Positions 1 to 5,611 of a DNA stretch of 12,002 bases are shown here, in pieces. Each line of letters opens with the position of its first letter. Position 1 is the first letter of the stretch. The DNA is from Bacteroidales bacterium (GTDB lineage Bacteria > Bacteroidota > Bacteroidia > Bacteroidales > F082). The notes beneath the pieces were generated by a model. It was not told the origin of the DNA and ran no database searches. It saw only the letters and a program-made list of their open reading frames with translations. Location of the stretch: NCBI GenBank assembly GCA_017616675.1, contig JAFZXR010000024.1, positions 1 through 12,002 on the forward strand, given 5' to 3'. A program made the position numbers and the translations under genes.

Positions 1-517
1 GCACTGCCACGCTTTGCACGCGACCTGCCGACAATGCCGGTTTCACTTTCTTCCAAAGGAGCGGTGACAGCTCGTAACCTACGAGACGGTCGAGAACGCG
101 GCGTGCCTGCTGAGCGGCCACGAGGTCCATGTCGATCTTACGCGGGTTGTCGATAGCATGCAGGATTGCCGGCTTCGTGATCTCGTGGAACACGATACGG
201 CGATATTTATCCTCATTCAAGCCAAGCGTCTCATAGAGATGCCATGAAATAGACTCTCCTTCGCGGTCTTCATCGGATGCCAGCCACACCATCTCGGCGC
301 CTGCCGACAGCTTCTTCAGTTCCGCAACAAGATGTTTTTTATCGTCGGGGACCTCATATTCCGGCATGAAGCCGTGGTCCATATCCAAACTCAAATTCGA
401 TTTGTTTAAATCCCTTACATGTCCGTAACTCGATTTTACCATGAACTCCTTACCCAAAAAGCCTTCAATTGTCTTTGCCTTCGCCGGAGACTCAACTATC
501 ACAAGATTCTTTACCAT
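1..517 (-). CDS. topA: DNA topoisomerase I, N-terminal part (partial at window edge)
   Basis: Type IA topoisomerase, which relaxes negative supercoils through a transient 5'-phosphotyrosine link. The 172 visible codons hold the complete TOPRIM domain. The start MVKNLVIVESPAKAKTIEG carries the TOPRIM glutamate (E9), followed by SYGHVRDL (about 30-37) and the acidic motif ASDEDREGES (D82, D84, E86). Next come the HEITKPAI and ARRVLDRLVGYELSP segments, then LSAGRVQS just before the edge. The active-site tyrosine and any C-terminal zinc fingers lie outside the window. The start is the ATG at 517-515, directly before the conserved VIVESPAKA strand. The gene is divergent from the DUF3109 gene across a 279-bp intergenic region. 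The reading frame is open to the window edge with no defect seen. Identification is from well-known family motifs and is near certain. Confidence 0.97.
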   Translation of the reverse strand, partial: MVKNLVIVESPAKAKTIEGFLGKEFMVKSSYGHVRDLNKSNLSLDMDHGFMPEYEVPDDKKHLVAELKKLSAGAEMVWLASDEDREGESISWHLYETLGLNEDKYRRIVFHEITKPAILHAIDNPRKIDMDLVAAQQARRVLDRLVGYELSPLLWKKVKPALSAGRVQSVAV

Positions 518-554
518 AACAAAATTTTAAAATTCACACTAAATTTTCGCGCTG

Positions 555-562
555 CAAAATTA
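555..562 (-). promoter_or_regulatory. Candidate -7 box of the topA promoter
   Basis: Read on the minus strand this is TAATTTTG, a match to the Bacteroidota -7 consensus TAnnTTTG. It lies 37 nt upstream of the topA ATG, giving a short AT-rich leader. No TTTG -33 box is visible at the expected distance, so only half of the promoter is supported. Confidence 0.45.
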
Positions 563-633
563 CTACATTATTATTTTAAAAATGAAATAAAAAATTAAAA
601 AATTTTCAACATTATTGAAAATCAATGTGTTAT

Positions 634-773
634 AATGTGATTCTCCCTGCGGTCGAAATGTGCTGCTCCGCAGAATTTGTGGGCATCGCCCATTGCGCAA
701 GGCGCACACATTCAGCCGAAGGCTGCACATTGGAGCGAAGCGACCACATTGCGACTGAAAGGAGCATCACATT
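634..773. repeat. 140-bp modular dyad-symmetric repeat element
   Basis: Hexamer boxes AATGTG (634-639, 657-662), a variant TTTGTG (676-681), and their complements CACATT (726-731, 745-750, 768-773) are arranged exactly symmetrically about position 703.5. The outer 29-nt arms 634-662 and 745-773 are inverted repeats matching at 24 of 29 positions. A further CACATT lies at 707-712. Short GC-rich mini-hairpins with 3-nt loops sit between boxes: 663-673, 681-691, 695-705 and 713-725. The element is non-coding in appearance and GC-rich inside an AT-rich intergenic region. It resembles REP/MITE-like interspersed palindromes, but only one copy is present here, so its mobility or copy number cannot be judged. 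It ends 23 bp before the DUF3109 start codon. Confidence 0.75.
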
Positions 774-784
774 GAAAAAATTTG

Positions 785-792
785 TAATTTTG
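785..792 (+). promoter_or_regulatory. Candidate -7 box directly before the DUF3109 gene
   Basis: TAATTTTG matches TAnnTTTG and ends only 4 nt before the ATG at 797. If used, transcription would begin at or next to the start codon, giving a leaderless or near-leaderless mRNA. No TTTG -33 box is present at the usual spacing; that position is occupied by the edge of the repeat element. Confidence 0.45.
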
Positions 793-796
793 CGCC

Positions 797-1375
797 ATGA
801 TAATAATCGACAACGTCATAGTGACCGATGAATTCCTTAACGCCCGTTTCTGCTGCCAGCTGGCGCGTTGCAAGGGCGAATGCTGCGTGGCAGGTGACGC
901 AGGAGCGCCTCTCGAGCCCGATGAGGTAGGCATTATCGAGGAAAACATCGAAAAGATCAAGCCTTACATGCGTCAGGAAGGCATAAAAGCCATTGAGGAG
1001 AATGATGTTTACGATTATGACGACTTCGGCGGACTAACGACACAGCTCGTCAACGGGGAGGAGTGTGCTTTTGTTTATTTCCATGAAAACGGAACGGCAC
1101 TCTGCGCTATCGAAAAGGCTTATAAAGAAGGCAAAATCGACTTCTGGAAGCCTATCAGCTGTCATCTTTACCCGATAAGGTTGATGGAAAAAGACGGCTT
1201 CACGTATATAATGTACCACGAGTGGAGCGTATGCGTGCCCGCGAAGCGTTTCGGCGAAAAGGAAGGCATCCCGCTGTATAAATTCTTAAAAGAACCGTTA
1301 ATCAGAAAATTTGGCGAAAATTGGTACAAAAGACTCGAAAATCAAATTTTTTCAAAAAAAGTTTGCAATAATTGA
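797..1375 (+). CDS. DUF3109 family cysteine-rich protein
   Basis: This is a 192-residue soluble protein with no signal peptide or membrane segment, recognised as DUF3109, a family common in Bacteroidota with no established function. The N-terminal cluster is C19-C20, C25, C29-C30 (in FCCQLARCKGECC), followed by the conserved DAGAPLEPDE. Further cysteines are C90, C103 (in CAIEKAYKEGKIDF), C122 (in KPISCHLYPIR, with H123) and C146. The spacing resembles the metal-chelating CxxCxxCC proteins of the YkgJ type, so a bound zinc or iron ion is a reasonable inference, not something shown. The C-terminal block YKFLKEPLIRKFGENWYKRLE is typical of the family. The ATG at 797 is supported by the family N-terminus beginning a few residues before the first strand. 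No ribosome binding site is visible. The gene lies between the repeat element and the pheS-containing cluster and probably has its own promoter. Confidence 0.85.
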   Translation: MIIIDNVIVTDEFLNARFCCQLARCKGECCVAGDAGAPLEPDEVGIIEENIEKIKPYMRQEGIKAIEENDVYDYDDFGGLTTQLVNGEECAFVYFHENGTALCAIEKAYKEGKIDFWKPISCHLYPIRLMEKDGFTYIMYHEWSVCVPAKRFGEKEGIPLYKFLKEPLIRKFGENWYKRLENQIFSKKVCNN

Positions 1376-1394
1376 AAAAAATTGCTTAATTTTG
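1362..1394 (+). promoter_or_regulatory. Bacteroidota-type promoter for the glycogen-synthase-like/pheS cluster
   Basis: TTTG (1362-1365) and TAATTTTG (1387-1394) are separated by 21 nt, fitting the -33 TTTG / -7 TAnnTTTG layout of the primary sigma factor in this phylum. The start codon at 1415 lies 20 nt after the -7 box, implying a short leader. The -33 box lies inside the last codons of the DUF3109 gene. Confidence 0.6.
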
Positions 1395-1414
1395 TAAGTT
1401 AATTTTCGACACAA

Positions 1415-2218
1415 ATGAAGGTATTATTTATCCACCAAGAAATCACGCCGTATCTCAAAGAGACTCCGATGTCTTTGATTGGCCGATACTTACCGCAGGG
1501 AATTCAGGAAAAAGGGAAGGAAATCCGCATCTTCATGCCTCGTTTCGGCAACATCAACGAACGCCGTAACCAGCTGCATGAGGTGATTCGTCTTTCGGGT
1601 ATGAACATGATTATCAACGACACCGACCATCCGTTGATCATCAAAGTGGCTTCGATCCAGAAGGCAAGGATTCAGATTTATTTCATCGACAACGACGATT
1701 TATTTACAAAGAGAAAATACACCATCGCTGATAAAAACGAAGATTTCTACGCCGATAACGACGACCGCACAGTGTTCTTCTCACGTGGCGTCATCGAGAC
1801 AGTGAGAAAGCTCAACTGGCCACCCGACATCATTCACTGCCACGGCTGGATGAGCTCATTGGTGCCGCTCTTTATCAAACGTGCCTTCAAAGACAACCCG
1901 CTGTTTAGCGATTCGAAAGTCATCTATTCGCTTTATGATGATGACTTCAAAGGGGCTTTCAATGCCAATTTCGATAAGAAACTCAAGATGCCGGGTATCG
2001 TCGCAAAAGAGATAAAATGGCTCAAAAACCCGACGTACACCAACATTCAGAAGTCGGCACTCGATTTTGCCGACGGCATAGTGATTGCAAGTCCAACTAT
2101 CAACAAAGATGTCGAAAAATACGCCAGATCATTAAATAAACCTATTCTCGAATACCAAGGAGAAGAAAATTACGTTGATGCTTACAACGACTTTTATGAT
2201 AAGATAATGGCATTATGA
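1415..2218 (+). CDS. Glycogen/starch-synthase-like single-domain protein
   Basis: This 267-residue protein resembles only the N-terminal Rossmann half of GT5 glycogen synthases, which are GT-B enzymes of about 475 residues. Family landmarks are VLFIHQEITPYLKET (2-17), RYLPQGIQEKGKEIRIFMPRFG (24-45), IYFIDNDDLF (88-97), and DIIHCHGWMSSLVPL (138-152), which matches the IIHxHxW strand of GlgA, then VIYSLYDDDF (169-178). The nucleotide-sugar loop KTGGL of true GlgA is replaced: K15 is kept but the residues after it are E-T-P-M. The whole C-terminal GT domain is absent, and the gene ends with a normal stop rather than a visible frameshift. Short proteins of this kind, annotated glycogen/starch synthase, are common in Bacteroidota. 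Glycosyltransferase activity is therefore doubtful; a regulatory or binding role is possible but inferred. Its stop overlaps the next ATG (ATGA), suggesting translational coupling to the lipoprotein gene. Confidence 0.8.
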   Translation: MKVLFIHQEITPYLKETPMSLIGRYLPQGIQEKGKEIRIFMPRFGNINERRNQLHEVIRLSGMNMIINDTDHPLIIKVASIQKARIQIYFIDNDDLFTKRKYTIADKNEDFYADNDDRTVFFSRGVIETVRKLNWPPDIIHCHGWMSSLVPLFIKRAFKDNPLFSDSKVIYSLYDDDFKGAFNANFDKKLKMPGIVAKEIKWLKNPTYTNIQKSALDFADGIVIASPTINKDVEKYARSLNKPILEYQGEENYVDAYNDFYDKIMAL

Positions 2219-3519
2219 CAAAGACACGTGTTTTAACACTGATATTTCTTATAAGTCTGGTAGGCTTCTCATCTTGCAGAAAAACCCCGAATAAGATCGG
2301 CAACGACCTACAGCCGAGCAATAGCCTTATTACTGTGGCGTTTACCGATGAGCAGGATATCATGGCAAGCACCTTCACCGTGCCGAAATTGAGCACCAAG
2401 ATGCTTGGCTATACCTTCCTGGGAAACAACAATGACCCGGTCTTCGGCATCTCCAACTTCGACTTCTACACCCAGCTGTCGCTTACGACCGAAAGTCATA
2501 CCTGGGGCGACAATGCCGTGGTCGACTCGATGGTGCTTAACCTCACGTATAACGGCTATTACGGCGACACCCTTGAATATATGACAGTGCGCGCATACGA
2601 GGTGCTCGAAGATATGTATGCCGACTCGTCTTATCAGTCGAATATGACGCTAAACTGCGACGATACAGAGCTGGCAAACCATGTATTCAGACCGTATCCG
2701 CATACCGCACCCGATACAATACTCGACAGAGGTGTGCTGCGTATCCCGATAAATCCGGAACTCGGTCAGAGATTCGTCGAAAACGAGGCTGAGCTGGCTT
2801 CAGACTCCAAGTTCAAGACGTTTTTCAAAGGTCTTCATCTGCAATGCGACATCACCAATGCTGAAGCCGCGATATGTTATTTCAACATGACGCACAGCTA
2901 TACATATCTGAGAGTTTATTATCATAATGATACTGATACCCTTAAGTATGACTTCAACATTGCCTCGTCGGATGTGAGATTTAATCATTACTATCATGAT
3001 TTCACCGCTGCGTCTGACCCGATAACGTTCAACGACACCACGAATAATGCCAAGCTTTATGTGCAGGGTGCCGCCGGAGCGAGGGTGTGGCTGAAGTTCC
3101 CGAACCTGCAGCAGTGGGCCGACACCATGAGCGGTCACGTGGCCATCAACGACGCGAAGCTGTATCTGTCGGGAGCCGTCACCGACACAGCAAGATACGC
3201 CCCACCGGCGCGGCTTATAATTGCGGGCGCTAAGTTCGACACCGACACCACCTATGTGTTGATTCCCGATCAGCTCATAGGCTCTGAATATTACGGAGGT
3301 TATTATCATGCCGACGACGCTTCGGTGTGGTTCCGCATCACGGAATACATCCAAAATGTAGTGCAAAACGGCAACTACGCCACCGAATGCGACGGCTTGC
3401 TCATCTACGCCGATCAAGGTTCTTACTCGCCGCGCCGGTGGGCGTTTCACGGTCCGCAGAGCGACAGCCTCGACAAGCGAATTCGTCTGGAAATTGTTTA
3501 TTCACTTTTAAATGACTAG
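2215..3519 (+). CDS. DUF4270 family lipoprotein
   Basis: A 434-residue predicted lipoprotein. It has a short basic start (MTKTR), a hydrophobic stretch, and a lipobox ending at C21 (LVGFSSC). The mature protein begins RKTPNKIGNDLQPSN, typical of DUF4270 proteins. The rest is rich in aromatic residues, Asp, Asn and Thr with alternating beta-type patterns and no further membrane segment. It ends with a beta-strand-like RIRLEIVYSLLND. No catalytic motif is recognised. The family is widespread in Bacteroidota and lacks an established function. Outer-membrane anchoring is inferred from the signal; there is no obvious acidic surface-export motif right after the cysteine, so a periplasm-facing orientation is possible. 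The start overlaps the stop of the glycogen-synthase-like gene by 4 nt, and a cyclophilin gene follows after 5 nt, so the three are probably co-expressed. Confidence 0.8.
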   Translation: MTKTRVLTLIFLISLVGFSSCRKTPNKIGNDLQPSNSLITVAFTDEQDIMASTFTVPKLSTKMLGYTFLGNNNDPVFGISNFDFYTQLSLTTESHTWGDNAVVDSMVLNLTYNGYYGDTLEYMTVRAYEVLEDMYADSSYQSNMTLNCDDTELANHVFRPYPHTAPDTILDRGVLRIPINPELGQRFVENEAELASDSKFKTFFKGLHLQCDITNAEAAICYFNMTHSYTYLRVYYHNDTDTLKYDFNIASSDVRFNHYYHDFTAASDPITFNDTTNNAKLYVQGAAGARVWLKFPNLQQWADTMSGHVAINDAKLYLSGAVTDTARYAPPARLIIAGAKFDTDTTYVLIPDQLIGSEYYGGYYHADDASVWFRITEYIQNVVQNGNYATECDGLLIYADQGSYSPRRWAFHGPQSDSLDKRIRLEIVYSLLND

Positions 3520-3524
3520 AAAAT

Positions 3525-4151
3525 ATGAAAAAATTATTATTAATACTTTGCGTTTTTTTAGGTATGGCAGCACAAGCACAAGACAAAGAGACTAAAGTCT
3601 TGATCAAGACTAGTATGGGCGACATCACGGTGATGCTTTATAACGACACCCCGCAGCATCGCGACAATTTCATCAAACTCGTCAACGAAGGCTGGTTTAA
3701 AGGCTCTCCGTTCCACCGCGTCATCAAAAACTTCATGATTCAGGGCGGACAGAATGCCGACGGTCGCGTCGACCCGGGCTATCGCATCCCTGCGGAGATC
3801 AAGTCAAACCATTTTCATAAGAAAGGCGCCCTCGCAGCAGCACGTCAGGCCGACCAGGTGAACCCTCAGAAGATGTCGAGCGGCTCACAGTTTTACATCG
3901 TGCAAGGACAAGTCTGGAACGAGACTCAGCTCAATATGTTTGAAAGCCGTTACGGCAAGGTGTTCAGCGCAAAACAGCGCCAGACCTACCAGTCGATAGG
4001 CGGCACACCTCATCTCGACGGCGACTATACCGTGTTTGGCGAGGTGACAGATGGTCTCGACATCGTCGATAAGATCGCTGCGGTGAAGACAGGCTACATG
4101 GACGTTCCGGTCGAGCCGGTTACAATAATCTCAATGGAAATTGTGAAATGA
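3525..4151 (+). CDS. Secreted cyclophilin-type peptidyl-prolyl cis-trans isomerase
   Basis: Cyclophilins catalyse cis-trans isomerisation of X-Pro bonds during folding. The 208-residue product has a Sec signal peptide with likely cleavage after AQA (residue 18), so the enzyme should act in the periplasm. The fold is clear: TSMGDITVMLYNDTPQHRDNF (29-49), PFHRVIKNFMIQGG (62-75) with catalytic R65 and F70/M71/Q73, GALAAAR (101-107), SGSQFYIVQG (119-128), and HLDGDYTVFGEV (163-174) with the active-site His163. A stretch of about 30 residues (131-160, WNETQLNMFES to IGGTP) is inserted between the FYIVQG strand and HLDG relative to human cyclophilin A, and the drug-contacting Trp of CypA has no clear counterpart. 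The start gives a complete signal peptide, and the stop overlaps pheS in an ATGA. Its position behind a lipoprotein gene fits an envelope-folding role, though this is inference. Confidence 0.93.
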   Translation: MKKLLLILCVFLGMAAQAQDKETKVLIKTSMGDITVMLYNDTPQHRDNFIKLVNEGWFKGSPFHRVIKNFMIQGGQNADGRVDPGYRIPAEIKSNHFHKKGALAAARQADQVNPQKMSSGSQFYIVQGQVWNETQLNMFESRYGKVFSAKQRQTYQSIGGTPHLDGDYTVFGEVTDGLDIVDKIAAVKTGYMDVPVEPVTIISMEIVK

Positions 4152-5161
4152 AAGAGAAAATAGAAAAAATACTCGAGGACGTTAAGGTTTTCAAGGCCGA
4201 CAGCAAAGAGGCTTTGGAACAGTTCCGCATTCAATATCTTAGCAAAAAAGGCGTCATAACTGAGCTTTTCACAGAGTTTAAACAGGTGGCTCCCGAGATG
4301 CGCAAAGAGATGGGTATGAAGCTTAACGAGCTTAAAAACACCATCCAGGACATCATCGACGAGCAGCAGAAACAGTTTGAGACGAAGAGCGAGGGTAAGA
4401 CCGATTTGGATCTCAGTCTTCCTGTCGATGACATGAATGGCGCGCGCCACCCGCTATCGATAGTGAGAAACGAGATCAACGACATCTTCAAACGTCTCGG
4501 CTTCGTGGTAGCTGAAGGTCCTGAGGTGGAAGACGACTTTCATGTGTTCTCGGCTTTGAACTTCCCGCCCGACCACCCGGCGCGCGACATGCAGGACACC
4601 TTCTTCGTGACGAAATCGCCCGATGTGGTGCTCCGTACGCATACCTCGAGCGTGCAGGTGCGCGTGATGGAACAGGGCAAGCTCCCGATCCGTATCATAG
4701 CCCCTGGAAGAGTGTTCCGTAACGAGGCCATCTCAGCCCGCGCACACTGTATCTTCCATCAGATTGAAGGACTTTATATCGATAAAAATGTGTCGTTTGC
4801 CGACTTGAAGCAGACGCTTTATCACTTCGTGCAGGAATATTTCGGCGAAGGCACAAAGGTACGTTTCCGCCCGTCGTATTTCCCGTTTACCGAGACTTCG
4901 GCCGAGATGGATATCTCGTGCAACATCTGCGGAGGCGAGGGATGTAACATCTGCAAACATACCGGCTGGGTTGAGATTCTCGGCTGCGGCATCTGCGATC
5001 CTAACATCCTCAAGGCCTGTAACATCGACCCTGAGCAATACACTGGTTTTGCGTTCGGCATGGGTATCGAACGTATCGCGATGTTGAAATACCAGATTAA
5101 CGATTTGAGAATGTTCTTCGAGAACGATTTAAGATTCTTGAAACAGTTCGAAAACGCTTAA
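4148..5161 (+). CDS. pheS: Phenylalanine--tRNA ligase alpha subunit
   Basis: Catalytic alpha subunit of the alpha2beta2 PheRS, which charges tRNA(Phe). At 337 residues it has a normal length. An N-terminal coiled-coil tRNA-binding arm (about 1-85) precedes the class II core. Motif 1 is near HPLSIVRNEINDIFKRLGF (101-119), motif 2 is GRVFRNEAISARAH...FHQIEGLYID (187-212), and motif 3 is GFAFGMGIERIAMLKY (300-315). The substrate-binding segment RPSYFPFTETSAEMDI (241-256) is intact. A short cysteine-rich insertion follows: C258, C261, C266, C269 in two CxxC-type knuckles, plus C280 and C283. This replaces a plain loop of E. coli PheS and suggests a bound zinc; I recall it as present in related Bacteroidota. 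The beta subunit gene (pheT) is not in the window and must be elsewhere, unlike the pheST operons of many bacteria. The start overlaps the cyclophilin stop. The gene ends directly against the convergent IPExxxVDY gene. Confidence 0.97.
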   Translation: MKEKIEKILEDVKVFKADSKEALEQFRIQYLSKKGVITELFTEFKQVAPEMRKEMGMKLNELKNTIQDIIDEQQKQFETKSEGKTDLDLSLPVDDMNGARHPLSIVRNEINDIFKRLGFVVAEGPEVEDDFHVFSALNFPPDHPARDMQDTFFVTKSPDVVLRTHTSSVQVRVMEQGKLPIRIIAPGRVFRNEAISARAHCIFHQIEGLYIDKNVSFADLKQTLYHFVQEYFGEGTKVRFRPSYFPFTETSAEMDISCNICGGEGCNICKHTGWVEILGCGICDPNILKACNIDPEQYTGFAFGMGIERIAMLKYQINDLRMFFENDLRFLKQFENA

Positions 5162-5175
5162 TTAACTATTAATTA
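5159..5175. repeat. AT-only inverted repeat over the convergent pheS / IPExxxVDY stops
   Basis: TAATTAA (5159-5165) and TTAATTA (5169-5175) form a perfect 7-bp inverted repeat with a 3-nt loop, starting with the pheS stop codon and covering the opposing gene's stop. It is too weak thermodynamically, and lacks a flanking T-run, to be called an intrinsic terminator with confidence. Confidence 0.35.
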
Positions 5176-5608
5176 TTTCAATCTCATGCATTTCGATGTC
5201 CTCAAGTAGGGCGTCGATTTTGCTATTCATATCAACGTCAACGAGATAGGCGAACTGGACACCTTCGATATGCTTGATTTTGTTGAGCAAATCGGCGAGG
5301 TTTTCGTCGTTGATATAGTTGCGGATTACGATGAGATAATCGGTTGGTGGCGTAAAATTAACCCAGCGGCCATCTTCGTTTGAGATCTCAACAAGGTTGA
5401 AAGTATTACAGTTTTCACCGCCGTCGTAGAGGTAAAATGAGAACTCCAGACCGTCTTCGTTCATGATGTCTGAATACTTTACCAGATTGATTTTCAATAA
5501 CTTATTGATATGCCACGCGAGTTTGTAATCCTCGAGATGGGTGCAGATGCCTACGATTTTTATGTCGTCGAAAGGCTCGACGACGATTTTTTTCTTTTTC
5601 TTTACCAT
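5162..5608 (-). CDS. IPExxxVDY family protein (hypothetical)
   Basis: A 148-residue soluble protein that I assign to the IPExxxVDY family of Bacteroidota, from its size, its place next to rnc and its overall pattern. It has a basic start (MVKKKKK), then ICTHLEDYKLAWHINKLLKINL (21-42), an aromatic block EFSFYLYDGGENCNTFNLVEIS (55-76), the TPPTDYLIVIRN segment (86-97), and an acidic tail ending EDIEMHEIEIINS. The name-giving motif is only partly kept: proline and the DYL core are present, but IPE itself is not readable. The function is unknown for the family. The ATG at 5608 lies 3 nt after the rnc stop, so it is probably the last gene of the acpP operon. It converges on pheS with no intervening base. 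The lysine codons form an A-rich run just after the start. Confidence 0.65.
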   Translation of the reverse strand: MVKKKKKIVVEPFDDIKIVGICTHLEDYKLAWHINKLLKINLVKYSDIMNEDGLEFSFYLYDGGENCNTFNLVEISNEDGRWVNFTPPTDYLIVIRNYINDENLADLLNKIKHIEGVQFAYLVDVDMNSKIDALLEDIEMHEIEIINS

Positions 5609-5611
5609 AAC

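Noticed and set aside
625..831. A 68-codon open frame over the palindromic element and into the DUF3109 start
   Set aside because: Its sequence is a by-product of the repeat boxes and mini-hairpins, it overlaps the DUF3109 gene in another frame, and it has no recognisable domain.
1345..1383. AT-rich inverted repeat around the DUF3109 stop as a terminator
   Set aside because: AATTTTTTCAA and TTGAAAAAAATT pair only with a one-base bulge and no GC pairs, and the region contains the next gene's -33 box; this is better explained as A/T tract background.
2800..3450. A 216-codon open frame antisense to the DUF4270 gene
   Set aside because: It is entirely inside a well-supported lipoprotein gene, resembles no family and is explained by the codon bias of the sense strand.
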